A stretch of 64,000 bases of DNA from Brachionus plicatilis (Eukaryota > Rotifera > Eurotatoria > Ploima > Brachionidae). Numbering within the stretch: the first letter of the stretch is position 1; every line of letters begins with the position of its first letter. Below the pieces are notes generated by a model. The model searched no databases, was not told the DNA's origin, and worked only from the letters and a program-made list of their open reading frames with translations. A program made the translations under genes and the position numbers. Location of the stretch: NCBI GenBank assembly GCA_010279815.1, contig QEOQ01000207.1, positions 838,490 to 902,489 on the forward strand. The letters run 5' to 3'. Shown piece after piece: positions 11,409 through 22,000 of the stretch.

Positions 11409-11985
11409 TAAATATAAAAAATTATATTTTTTAGAAAGAAATATCATGTTTAAGAAAATTGGCCCTAAAATTAAAGGCTTTAAAAAAATGAATAAAAATT
11501 GAAGTTAAGGGTCAGAGTTGAGAAAATAAGAAAACGATTTTATTAAAATTTTTACACATGTTAATTTATATTATCCTTTCTAACCAGAGGTGATAGTTTA
11601 TTTCAAAAAATAAAAAAAGAAAAGGACAAAAAATATGTACTTTCTTACTAAAGAAGAAATTATTCATATTTAAAAATAAAATATTTTCTATCAGAAAGTA
11701 AATATATCCTTTTTTAAGCCTCCGTTGTCAACAGGTCAAAAAAGAGTAACAGATTTTTTTTAAAGGCTTTAAAAAACTTATATAAAATTTAAATAATTCT
11801 CACTATTTAATTTAATTTTCTATTTTAAATATTATTTTTAGGACTTTTATGAAGAAAATTATCAAATGCATTTAATGAAATATTAATAAATTAGATGATT
11901 CATTAATCTTTGATGCATATAAAAGTATATATTCAGTGCATATTTATTGATTATTTATTGCATAATTATGATTTTATGTAAATAT

Positions 11986-12066
11986 TAGAGTTGTTTAAAT
12001 GTCACAAATCTAAAGATTTTTTTTAACTTTGTCTTGGTTTTTATTTAGAAATTTGAAACAACTCTG
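11986..12066. mobile_element. Short hAT element (CAGAGTTG family), 81 bp
   Basis: The left end TAGAGTTGTTTAAATGTCAC and the right end GAAACAACTCTG form inverted repeats typical of the family. The first base is T where the family has C. No clear target duplication is visible. Confidence 0.55.
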
Positions 12067-12697
12067 GTAATTATACGTAAATTAAAGTAAATTTTCCAAA
12101 ATTAACATTTAAAAAGTAAAAAAAAAACTATTTTACGTTACGATATTTTCGTAAAATTACTAAAATTCTGGTAATATTAAAGTAAATTTACTCATTTTAC
12201 AGTATTTTACAGCATTTTACAGCAGCGGGATCAAAAAAGCTGTTACTCTTGTTTCTTATGTTTTCAATAATTAATATTTTATAATAATTAATATTTAATA
12301 ATATTCATTTAATATTTAACATTTTTTTTAATTGTTCGAATATAAATGCCACAATATCTATGCGTTGGCAATTTTCGATAAATCTCCCAGCACTCATTGT
12401 CACTTCTTGAGTCTCAAATGTTCTCAAGCAACAAATTACTTGGCAAAAATTGTGTCCCCAACTCTTATTTATGATGAGACTTATCAAAAAATCTATTCAC
12501 AATAATTTTAATATAAAAATTTAATTTTAAATTTTTCTGCTATCTGATTGAATTTTTTACTGATTTAAAATTTTATTAAAAAACATTTCCGTTTCTTAAT
12601 AATTAGTTGGATTATAAAATTGAATGGATAAAATTCTTTTTAAATATTATTTATTATTTTGTATAAGATGATTCTAAAAAATATTTTTAAAATAAAT
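12067..12697. other. Spacer downstream of eIF5A
   Basis: AT-rich. A GC-richer minus-strand open stretch at 12305-12440 (readable MSAGRFIENCQRIDIVAFIF) has no recognised homology and no support as an exon. A minus-strand AATAAA at 12650-12655 is a candidate eIF5A polyadenylation signal. Confidence 0.4.
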
Positions 12698-13242
12698 TTA
12701 TTTTTTGGAATCGTTCTCAACTTTGAATTGGATAATAGCTTCTTCACCCATTGATTTTAAAACGGTTACAATCAGTGATTCATCGGCGTCAAACTTGGCT
12801 TTGATGTCATTACCTGAAAAAAAAAATGTTTAAAAATTTATTTCCTTTCTATTAACTCTTGGTTACCTAAATCACCAATTGGCAATTTAATGTCATCTCT
12901 GGTGTCATTTTTCTCAGGATCCAACAAAGATACAAATCCATCATCGGTAATATCCATCAAACTGTACTCTTTGCGAGCAACGTTTGGTACCATCATGTTG
13001 TGAGTTGATGGAGAGATATCTTCGTATTTTTTTCCAGTAAAGATATCAATACCGACCATGTTTACTTTGGCATGACCGTGCTTTCCGGTTTTTGAAGTTG
13101 ACATTTCAACAATTTTGCACGGTCTATCCTTGATCAAAACGAAGCCGTTTTTTCTCAAAGCAGAGCATTGCATTGGAAAGCTTTCTGAGCTACCGGACTG
13201 AGCTTCGTCGAAACTGAACTCTTCGTTATCTTGATCGGCCAT
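12698..13242 (-). CDS. EIF5A: Eukaryotic translation initiation factor 5A
   Basis: Two exons: 13242-12867 and 12813-12698, with a 53-bp intron (donor G|GTAACC, acceptor TTCAG|G). The split codon restores GDLGNDIKAKF. The product is 163 residues, standard for eIF5A. The hypusine loop STSKTGKHGHAK is intact, the modified Lys being the one in GKHG. The flanking blocks MQCSALRKNGFV, GIDIFTGKKYEDISPSTHNM and the C-terminal OB fold (ESLIVTVLKSMGEEAIIQFK) are also present. eIF5A relieves ribosome stalling at poly-Pro and other hard motifs and aids termination in the cytosol. The start is the ATG at 13242 (context AAAATGGCCG); an upstream in-frame extension lacks family similarity. Confidence 0.97.
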
Positions 13243-14342
13243 TTTAATTATGAAAATGAATCTAAACTTAATCAAGTTTTAATTTAAAAAAATAAAATTA
13301 TTTTGTTCAAGAGAAGTTTTTCTAAGTTTGCTTCAAATTTTTTAACTTTTGGAGAAATAAAACGTGTTTAGTTATTTGTTTTAATTCAGAAACACTGAGC
13401 TTAGTCTTATGTTTTTATACCATAGACGCATCCATTTTAATTTTAATTTTAATTTCTCAAGCAAAATTATCTTCATTTAGCATAAGTGCTAAAGAAAGCG
13501 TGCAGATTTAAAAAATGCACATTCACCAAGATGCTTGATTTTTTGGTTGCTCTATCTATTTTTTCCAAAATCTCTTAATTATCAAAGTATTTGGCAACAA
13601 TGTGTTTGGCACAAATTATTGCTTATTTATACTGAATGAACATAAATATTTTTTTGGTTGCACTTGATTGTGAAATTTTTTACATTTTACATTTCTTAAT
13701 TATCAGTTTTATTTCAAAACAGTTTCAAAACTAAATTTAAAATTTTATTTTCAAATTCTTAAATATTTTTTAACGCATATTAAAAAATGATTTTTTTTCT
13801 TTAATTTTTCTGGAATTTTAAATGGCCTAAATTTCACAAACACAAATTAAAATTTTCTTCTAGTCTTAATAAATGTTTGAGAATTCATTCTTCTAAAATG
13901 ATTAGCAAAACTATATTTAAGTGACTGATTTGAAGTTTTACTTATCTTATAATTTTATTTTAATCTTTTTTCAATGATCCAAATAGGAGTCATTATCTAA
14001 AACTCATCTTTCTTTATTTTTCTAATTTTTATTTTTTTCTTATAAATAATTTTTTTAAATGTGATATAATATTTTAATTTTTATCTGATTGTTTAAATTT
14101 TTATCTTTTAAATTAGCAGTAAGCGACCCTAACGAGCTAAGCTTCTTTGACGCTATGGCAGGATATTCGAATGTTTTTTGTTTTGATAAAATTTAAACCA
14201 TTCCTTAAATTGTTTTTGTAACTAAAATTAATTTTTTACCACTAAATTAAATTAATTTTATAAAAAGCTATTTTATAAAATTAATTAATTATTAAACTGT
14301 TAACGGCTTCGTTATGTTCATATAAGAGTTATAGCTAATAGA
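13243..14342. other. Spacer upstream of eIF5A
   Basis: The eIF5A promoter should be in the first few hundred bases. Otherwise AT-rich with no recognised gene. It ends with TAGA at 14339-14342, the left candidate target duplication of the composite element. Confidence 0.45.
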
Positions 14343-14631
14343 CAGGGTTCTAATAAAAACGTAACGACCATAAAGACGGATTCAAAAACCGTTCATACCG
14401 TCTGACGATTTTTTAGAATATTTTTATTTATTAATTCTTATAAATTATTTAAAAAAAAAACAATTTTTTCACCTAAGGATTTATGAGTTTATCATTTAGA
14501 AATCAAATATTAAATTAAAATAAACCTGAGCTAAGTAGGACGGTCACCGTTTGTCGGACGGCACCAGTCGTCATTTTGAGCGATTGAAGGACGGACAGTT
14601 AGTAAGCGTTATGTTTTTATTAGAACCGCTG
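14343..14631. mobile_element. Possible 289-bp MITE forming the left end of the composite
   Basis: The right edge on the minus strand reads CAGCGGTTCTAATAAAAACA, nearly the inverse of the left edge (22 of about 25 bp). This unit could therefore be a separate short element. Its inner sequence is rich in GACGG/CCGTC motifs. No matching direct repeat flanks it. Confidence 0.45.
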
Positions 14632-14731
14632 TTTTTACCAAAATAGTAAAAGAAAAAAAAAAATTATTTAAGCAAATTCAAAAAAGCTTGATTTGCAAAA
14701 GGAACCCCATATATGTTAAATTAAAAGAATA

Positions 14732-15264
14732 TGTTCCCTTTTCTGATCTAAGGAAAGGCCTTTGGTTAGATGATAAAACCTTTGAAATTTTAATTAAAAT
14801 TTTATTTAAAGTTATTAAGGTGACTTACTTCCAAGATTTTAGGGAGACATTCAAGTGAATCCAATTTTTTGCTAATTTCTCCGAGATTTTTTTCTAATCG
14901 GTTTATTTCAGTCATTCGAAATACTTTCGGTAAGAGATGATCAGGATTGGTTAAATTTAAAAAAAAAAGGAAAAAAATGACAGTTTGAGTAGAATGGCGA
15001 GTAATAATTTTGCTAAAATGAGGAAGGAAATTAATATTCTTATTTAAAAAAAAAAATAAATCAATTTTTTGAAAAGTTGCATATTAAAATAAACCGACTA
15101 GAAAAAAATCTCGGAGAAATTAGCAAAAAATTGGATTCACTTGAATGTCTTCCTAAAATCTTGGAAGTAAGTCACCTTAAAAACTTTAAATAAAATTTTA
15201 ATTAAAATTTCAAAGGTTTTATCATCTAACCAAAGGCCTTTCCTTAGATCAGAAAAGGGAACAC
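14732..15264. repeat. Near-perfect inverted repeat, 176-bp arms
   Basis: The arm 14732-14907 is the reverse complement of 15087-15264 with only a few differences (for example TTCTGATCTAAGGAAAGGCC against its inverse). The loop is about 180 bp. A transcript would fold into a long hairpin. The right arm holds a plausible exon end and a complete small intron (GTAAGTCACC to CCTTTCCTTAG), so the left arm is an inverted partial copy of genic sequence. Confidence 0.85.
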
Positions 15265-15700
15265 CAGAAATTGAAACTCAAGGTTCGTATTTAAATAAAG
15301 AAACTTATGTTATCTCACAAGAAAGTGATGATGAAACAAAAAACGAATCCGATTTTTTACAAGTATGTCTTTCTATGTAAAAATATTTTTTTTAAATTTT
15401 TTTTATTTTTAAGATAATAAACATAAGCCTTATTTCAAAAATCTTCTTTCAAAATACATTAGAAACAAAATACCGGATCGATCGAAAAAACTTGGTATGG
15501 ATAAATAAAAAAAAAACCCACACATAATTGATAAAATTAAAGGTAATTAATTTATTTAACTTGAAAAGTTCTAAAACAAGAATTTAAATCAATTACAGAA
15601 GTATTTGAGAAGGCGAAAAGAGAACATGACTGGAAATAAAAGTGGAATTACTGCGTTAGAAAAGATCGAGAAACTGCTAAATATTTAAAATAAAAACTAA
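15066..15700 (+). pseudogene. Spliced-looking coding fragments of unknown origin
   Basis: A coiled-coil-like piece (KINRLEKNLGEISKKLDSLE then CLPKILE) ends at a GTAAGT donor at 15171. After an intron ending CCTTAG at 15251, an acidic piece follows (containing YVISQESDDETKNESDF) and ends at a GTATGT donor near 15363. Later pieces include KPYFKNLLSKYIRNKIPDRS and VFEKAKREHDWK, with stops between them. They resemble exons of one gene, either captured from the host or the remains of the element's own gene. I do not recognise the family. Confidence 0.4.
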
Positions 15701-15823
15701 GAAAATTTGTTTCTTTTATTTTTTATTTTTGGAATAATAAATTTAATATTATAAAAAAAGCAAAATTAAAAAAAATTCAGAAAGTTGGTTCCATGACTGA
15801 CGGGGGTCGGTTAGATCGGACAG

Positions 15824-16607
15824 CTAGACCTTGAAGTCAGACAAATTGCTTTCGCTCATTGCGCCTTTCTGTGGAAATCTTTGCCTCTTCGTCATCATTA
15901 AAGTCAAAATTGATTTCCACATCGTCCTCTCTTCTTCGACATCGGTGCAAATATCAACATTCACAGTGTTTTCCATGGGCTCGTACTCGTCGGTCTTTGA
16001 AGATTTTCTGCTCCGCTTGGACTCGTCAAGTGTAACGCACTTGCTCTTTTTGCCGTCTTCGTTCTCATCGCCATCATCGTCACTCTCTTCTTTCTTCTCG
16101 CTGGCACTGGCCGCCCTCTTTCCATAATACGCGCCCTGGTCGTCTTAAACACCGACAACAACACTGCCGAGTCCTCATAATGAACCAATGAGCATTCCAC
16201 ATTGTACTCTTGAGCATTTCTGATCATCAACTCGACATCATCGGCCAGCTGATCCAAACAAGTGTACTTGCTGTCCTTGCGCTGGAACAGCTCTTACCCG
16301 TCCTGGCTGCGCGCTATCATCTGATTGACGATTTCGTCGTTGGACACTTCAGAGTCGTCGTCGACATCGTTCGGCTCCTGGTTCAGGATGGCCTGCATGA
16401 ACTGGCGTAACTCTTTGCCCGTCACTTTGGCGTCGAACATGCCCCCCGTTTGGATTACTTTTGAGTCGATGTTTAGCTTTTGTTTGGCTGCGTCAACAAT
16501 TATTTTTCTTTCCGAGTTCACAATCACTCGGAAAAAGACGCGCACCTCGTTTTTGTGGTCGATAAGGTACGCTGGGTCAAAGGCCTACAAATCTTGCTAC
16601 GAATTTC
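15824..16607 (-). pseudogene. Rearranged Brahma/SMARCA2-4-type chromatin remodeller fragment
   Basis: Read on the minus strand: the end of the SNF2 helicase C-lobe (DPAYLIDHKNEVRVFFRVIV, corresponding to motif VI), then the SnAC domain (AAKQKLNIDSKVIQ, GGMFDAKVTG, NDEIVNQMIAR), then a stop after SQDG. Immediately after it comes ELFQRKDSKY and the C-terminal half of a bromodomain (LDQLADDVELMIRNAQEYNV, then CSLVHYEDSAVLLSVF). An acidic Lys/Ser-rich tail ends at a TAG. Compared with Brahma, about 190 residues (post-SnAC, AT-hook and first half of the bromodomain) are missing. A stop near 16586 and frame changes near 16280 and 16130 disable it. There are no introns, and base composition is clearly GC-richer than the surroundings. 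Confidence 0.8.
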
Positions 16608-16730
16608 GAATAATTCGGACGGTCCGGTGGGCTGGTAGGAACGGATGGTCGTCGACCGCTGAACAATCTGGACGGTCGGACGATTTTTGAACCCGTCATT
16701 TTAGGCGTTACGTTTCCTTTAGAACCGCTG

Positions 16731-17360
16731 TAGAACAGAGAAAAAGTGTTACTAATTTTGGTGGAAAAGTAACTTAAATTATTTATTGAAATATCATGTA
16801 AATCTTATTTAATTATTTTTAAAAGGTAATATTCTTATGACAAACTTATTAAGGCAGGAAATAGAAAGCAATGATTGGGCAATTAATATACTAGTCAAGC
16901 TAAATATAAATGTGATAGATAAATTTAAAAGCTGGATAGGTGACTTCCCATTTGAAAAATTTTCCAAAGATTTCAAAATGAACAACAGTCAAGAAATGAT
17001 TTTAGAAGGAATCAAGATTTAGAATTCATATATTCATTTTTACAATAAATTAATTAAGCAATACGTTGAAAAAAATCAAGTGAATAATTCTATTGTTATT
17101 TTCTAAAACCCCTTTTGGGATATTAAAAAAAAGAGGTCGACCAAAAAGTCATAAAAAACAACCGACAAAAGAAAAAAGAAAATATTAAATATTTTTAAAA
17201 AATGAACAAGAAGTACGAAAAAATAAATTAAAAATTGTACAAATCAGTGAAATTTGAATCTTAAATAAAACAAAATAGAATGTAAATTTGTAAAAAATGT
17301 TAAATCGAAAACAAAAATAATATTTGTAATAGTGTTGGTGTTCGTGCAAGCGGAAAGTTA
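16731..17360. other. Flank right of the composite element
   Basis: TAGA at 16731-16734 repeats the left flank. An open stretch at 16837-17022 (+) reads like coding sequence (NILVKLNINVIDKFKSWIGD) but is isolated and unrecognised; it may be an older element into which the composite inserted. The rest is AT-rich. Confidence 0.35.
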
Positions 17361-17369
17361 ACGGTTCCA

Positions 17370-17415
17370 TGACCCGTTTCACAATCGTTTAGATTTAAAC
17401 GATTGTGAAACGGGT
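17370..17415. repeat. Perfect hairpin, 20-bp stem
   Basis: CCCGTTTCACAATCGTTTAG and its inverse are separated by a few bases, making a perfect palindromic hairpin. The motif GGTTCCATGACCCG just left of it resembles GGTTCCATGACTGACGGG at 15788, inside the composite element. It may be the end of a related transposon. Confidence 0.7.
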
Positions 17416-18169
17416 TTAAAAAGGATCAAAAAAAAATGGGCCAATACACACGAGTAACCGCCCGTCTCTTGAACCGGTTAGCTCTGTCCGCATCCAACAC
17501 TAGTTTGTAAGTAAATAAGTAATGATAATAAATATATTTTTTTGATAATCTATATAATGTTAATATTAAAGAAGCTTAAATTCGAAAATAATTAATACTG
17601 TTCGTAAGTAAATCAAAATTAATCAAATTATTCTTTAATCATCTTCACACAAACGGCTTAACCATTGAAACTGACACGATTAATTAAAAAAACATGTTTT
17701 CAATTGAGCCATTTAATAGCATATCGGAAATGTTGGTTTATTATCTATTATTCGAAAAAAAAAGTCTTAAAACATTACAAAGAATCACATAATTAATTAA
17801 AAAGGTTTAAGCAGTATTCGTTGCACCTTTTTCAAATTCCTTCTTAATCGTCCTTGGTTTAAGATCTGGTTTAATTTTTAAAAGTTTTTCGTTGCCTATT
17901 GCTAAGTTTCTTTTTAATTAATTGTTAAATAAAAAATTGTCGGAATGGGATTTGTCGGAATTGACTTTGTCGGATAGGTCTGCCAGCCGATTTCGCTTTA
18001 CTCTTCCTCAATATTATTTAGTTTTAAATATTCTGAGAGCCTTTCGGGTTAAACTTAAAGTGTTTTGGCTTTAAAATTTATTTGGCACTGTTCCTTTCTG
18101 AACTTTTTGTACATTTTCAAAATTAATTTAGAAAAGGTATAAAAAGAACAGAAAATACAAAAAGGAACA
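17416..18169. other. Spacer with no recognised gene
   Basis: A short readable stretch at 17437-17508 (ATG GGC CAA..., RVTARLLNRLALSA) is isolated. Repeated TGTCGGAAT-type motifs occur at 17938-17975. I see nothing else that I can name. Confidence 0.35.
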
Positions 18170-18490
18170 GGGCCAAATTGAAAAGTACAAATCGTGTCAT
18201 CAAAAAAATTAACAGTTTATCTGATATAGGAATCGGTGCTTCGACTCTAAACCAGTTCAAGAACAGGCAAATGGAAGCATCCCGATGGACCTGGGAGCCT
18301 CGATGTAACGAGGTCATTCTTCCACAACGACCACCGGAACAGCAGCACTGTCTTCAATCCAAGTGTCCAAGACAGCCAACATCCACCTATTTCATATGGC
18401 CACTGTAAAGCAGCTGCCATAGACGGTTTCCTTAAGAACTTGTCCTTTTAAGCCTTTTTGCTGTAGCTTATTATTATTATTATTATTAAA
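18170..18490 (+). mobile_element. Non-LTR retrotransposon 3' end with (TTA)n tail
   Basis: The readable segment GIGASTLNQFKNRQ corresponds to the conserved C-terminal end of CR1/Jockey-like reverse transcriptases (ASTLNQFKNRLD type). About 200 bp of non-coding sequence ends GCTGTAGC and runs into TTATTATTATTATTATTATT. This is the layout of a 5'-truncated LINE. Confidence 0.6.
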
Positions 18491-19018
18491 TATGCGATAT
18501 TGAGTCAGGAAAATTTTTAATTAAAAATTTGTGGAAATTAATATTAATGTTATTTTGAAAAATAAATTTATTAATGATTATATGTATAAAAAATTTAATT
18601 CAAATTAGATTCGTTTAATTAGTTACAAAAAATTTAATATTTAACACCGAAAAAAATTAATTTTCTAGGCTTGATAAAATGTCCACGGGCATGGTCTTTA
18701 GTCGGTCGAAGAAATTATATGATTAAAATTTCTCATTCAAATCCGGAAATAAAAAACACTTGAGCTCAAATAGAACACATATAAACATTGTAACTATAAT
18801 TTATTCTTAAAGAACTAAACCAAAAATTTAAATCGAGGAATTGATTTTACCATTCGGACAAAAAAATTGAGCACTTTGAATTCAATACATCGACCCCGTA
18901 CCTTTAAATTCTGATCAAAAACCAAATGATTCATATCGGACACCCAATTGCATAAAATATTTAAAATTTAAAACAAAAAAAAATCTAGAATCGTTTAAAT
19001 TAGTCCCAATAGTTCATT
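18491..19018. other. 3' flank of PDE8
   Basis: The minus-strand PDE8 3' UTR should extend into this AT-rich stretch. Plus-strand readable bits (LIKCPRAWSLVGRRNYMIKI near 18670-18730) suggest another transposon relic, but I could not identify it. Confidence 0.35.
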
Positions 19019-22000
19019 TCATTTATCAATACTTTCTAGTTCCAATTCACTATCTTCCTTGATGCTATCATTTCTGTTAATCAAAATAGCCTCGTTTTGT
19101 TTCGAAAATGCCTCAGTCGAACCCTGACTCGATTGATCCGATTCGTCCTCAGCTGATTCGCGCCAATATACTGTGTTTGCCTGTAAGTTGGACATTACCT
19201 CCGGTAAGTCAACAAACTCATCCCAATGTTCGAACATGTCTTCAATAAAATACTCAATAAAGCTTATTTGAGCTTTTGGTATGCTACAAACAGCCCGATC
19301 ATATGTAGGCATAACAACTGGAAGACCTTTTTCTTTTTCTTCATCAGTCTTAGATAAATTAAATAGATTAAAAGTCAAATAAAAATTTAGTTTAAATTTT
19401 CTTTTCTTTTCAAAGCCATATCGTTTTTTAAGTTTTTTTTTCATAGAAAAATTGACCAAATTTGGATGAATTTTTTTCAAATTAAATTGTAAATTGATTA
19501 TTAAAATCTGAAATTTTATTTAAAAAATTTATTGTAATTTATTTTGATAGATAATTATTTGTGATTATTTTTTTTTAAGAGACATAAAACATTTAACAAA
19601 TGATATTTATTTTTTCTATATTGATAATTTATTCATCTTAAAAAACCTTGAAAACATTAATAAAAACAGTTCTTTTAGAAAAATTTTAATTTTTCGCATT
19701 TAAAATTAATCACATAATATTAATGTATACTATAAATAAAAGATGATCTTGGTAAATAAATGTATTAAATGTACTTAATAAAACAATTATTTACTAGATA
19801 ATAAATTTAACACCTAGATAAAATTATTAACTAATAGAATTAATGGACACATTCTAAGAGAAAACAATTAAATTGCTAGATAATTTTATTGATTAACGAG
19901 TAGTTCCGAGAACACCGAACCTAGAAGTGAAGACACTAATACCGAAACATACGAGGTGGCGCCACAACAAACTCGTTCTATACCTCCTTCTGGATTTAAT
20001 AAAACAGCAATCGTTCAACAGAATGTCAAGACTTCGCTGTAGTTGTATGTCATGACCGAAACATTACATGTGCAAACACGTTATCAGAATAGCTGAGCGC
20101 ATCGCTCTCTTCGAATTCCCAGCAAGTGTCAAATCAATACCAATTGGCCAGAAAAGAATATCCGGTAGACCAAAAAATACGGCAAATGGCTTGGAAAGAC
20201 AACCCAGTATCGCTGTCAGTGATTCTAGCAATGAAGATACGTATGAAGACTAACTAGATATACCGGGAAATAAGCAAACAAATATTCAAATCAACAATAC
20301 AACAGAAATCATTTATGAAAACGAAGTGGAAGAAGAAATAAACCACATTGAATTGCGAATTCCTGCTGGTATAGAAACAACTCAACCCAAACGTGGTCGT
20401 GGTAGACCAAAAAAAAGTGTCAACGATGATCAAAACACTCAATCAAAAAAAAGAGTTGCTTCAACAATAATCAAATTGACGCTGAACATGTTCTTGAGTC
20501 GCTCAATTAAACAAGAAAAAATTAAGTACTGATTAATTTTATATAGTTTTTTTCATTTTCTTGTCTATCAAATAATTTCTTTATCTAGTAAAAAATATTT
20601 TTATATAGTGTTTTGTCTTTTTTTCTATTAGTTAATAAAAATGGTTAATAATTCTATTAGTTAATAGTTGATTTCATCTTTTTTTCAAATTTATTTTTAT
20701 ATGAAGTTAAAATTAATTACGATAGCAACACGAACCATGAAAATAAAGAAGAATATAATTGCTAGTATTTGAGCTATTCTTTTTAGAAAAAATAGCTCAA
20801 ATGCAGTATAATAGAAAACCTAAATCCATAAATTAATTTTTTTTTTAATTAAAATAATAGATTGGAGAAAACCCCGGGCAGTTTGGAATGGTCGTTAACC
20901 TCCCTTTCAGCCCCCGTGATAAAAAGATTTTGATAAAATAATAGTAGTAGTAGTAGTGTGAACTGCTGTACAGCGAAAATGATCGCTATACCAACGCCAA
21001 TATGGCGCCTGGCCCATTAAGAGCCTTAATAAAACAAAATTTTTTGAAAAACAGAATCTAATAAATGTTCGAAAAAATTGTTTAAACTTTTTCTTTTTAA
21101 CTTAAAATGTGTTTGTTAAATCACATGACAGATTTGTGCTGAACACAGGCATAATAAGTCTAAACAAAAATAAAATTAAAAATAAGCCCATGAATTATGA
21201 ATTATGTAAAAAGAGGATTTTTGTTGCTTCTAATAGATAACAAAAAAAAATTCTATCATCATTAATGATACATTTTAAAATTTATAAGACTCAATCTGAA
21301 TTTAAACCAAAAAGAATCATTGTTTAACAAAAACTTTAAAAAGGTTTTATAAAAAAGGTTTTTTTTTAAAAACAAAATATATCTCCCCGATATTTTATGG
21401 CATTGAAAAATTAAGCCTTCCTAAAGGAAAACAATATAAAAAAGAGTGATTAAATTTATTTACTTGTTGAAAGTATTCGGATGCTATGCGATCAGCCCAT
21501 TCTTTGTAAATATCCAATGGTCTGCATGGATTGCTCACATCAGCACATTTAATTAAAATTCTTTTTATCAATATTTTATTCTCCGGCAACTGAAGCATGT
21601 CCAAACTCTAAAATTTAAATAAAAAATTTTTAATTGAACATTTATTTTTATTCAAACCTTAATTGCTAATTTTTCGTCCGTCGATATGCTGAACTTATTT
21701 ACAAATTTGTTCAAATGTTCAAAATGTTTATTCATTTCGGTAGCCAGTACCATGTCGATTACCACCGCTCTGATCGCGCGATATTCATCTCTGGTCAAGT
21801 TTTGAAATATGTTGGCATTTTGACTTTGTCTAGTTAATTGGAAAGCCAGCGCGGCATGATGGTTTTCCAAAACAGCTCTTCACAAATAAATTAATATATT
21901 TTAAAATTTCCTTTAATATTTCTTATTGATTACTGATCGTTGTACAAAAGAGCCAAGTCATTATCAGAATTGCATAAAAATGCATTTGTTCTTCCAGGGT

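Larger units (their letters stand above)
14343..16730. mobile_element. Composite terminal-inverted-repeat element carrying host-gene fragments
   Basis: The left end begins CAGGGTTCTAATAAAAACGT and continues AACGACCATAAAGACGG. The right end, on the minus strand, begins CAGCGGTTCTAAAGGAAACG and continues TAACGCCTAAAATGACGGG. The two can be aligned for about 60 bp, including TTCAAAAA and ACCGTC blocks. Both outer borders are flanked by TAGA. Inside lie a third end-like sequence at 14560-14631, a foldback with 176-bp arms, spliced-looking coding pieces and a Brahma-type gene fragment. No transposase is recognisable, so the superfamily is open; the 4-bp duplication is short enough to be chance. 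Alternatively, 14343-14631 is one small element and the Brahma-bearing unit is a second. Confidence 0.55.

Noticed and set aside
12305..12487. Minus-strand open stretch with readable SAGRFIENCQRIDIVAFIF
   Set aside because: GC-richer than its surroundings but lacks a recognisable family, a start context or a splice partner; not called as a gene.
18840..19080. Plus-strand open stretch (IQYIDPVPLNSDQKPNDSYR) overlapping the end of PDE8
   Set aside because: It overlaps the well-supported terminal exon of PDE8 antisense and has no recognisable domain.
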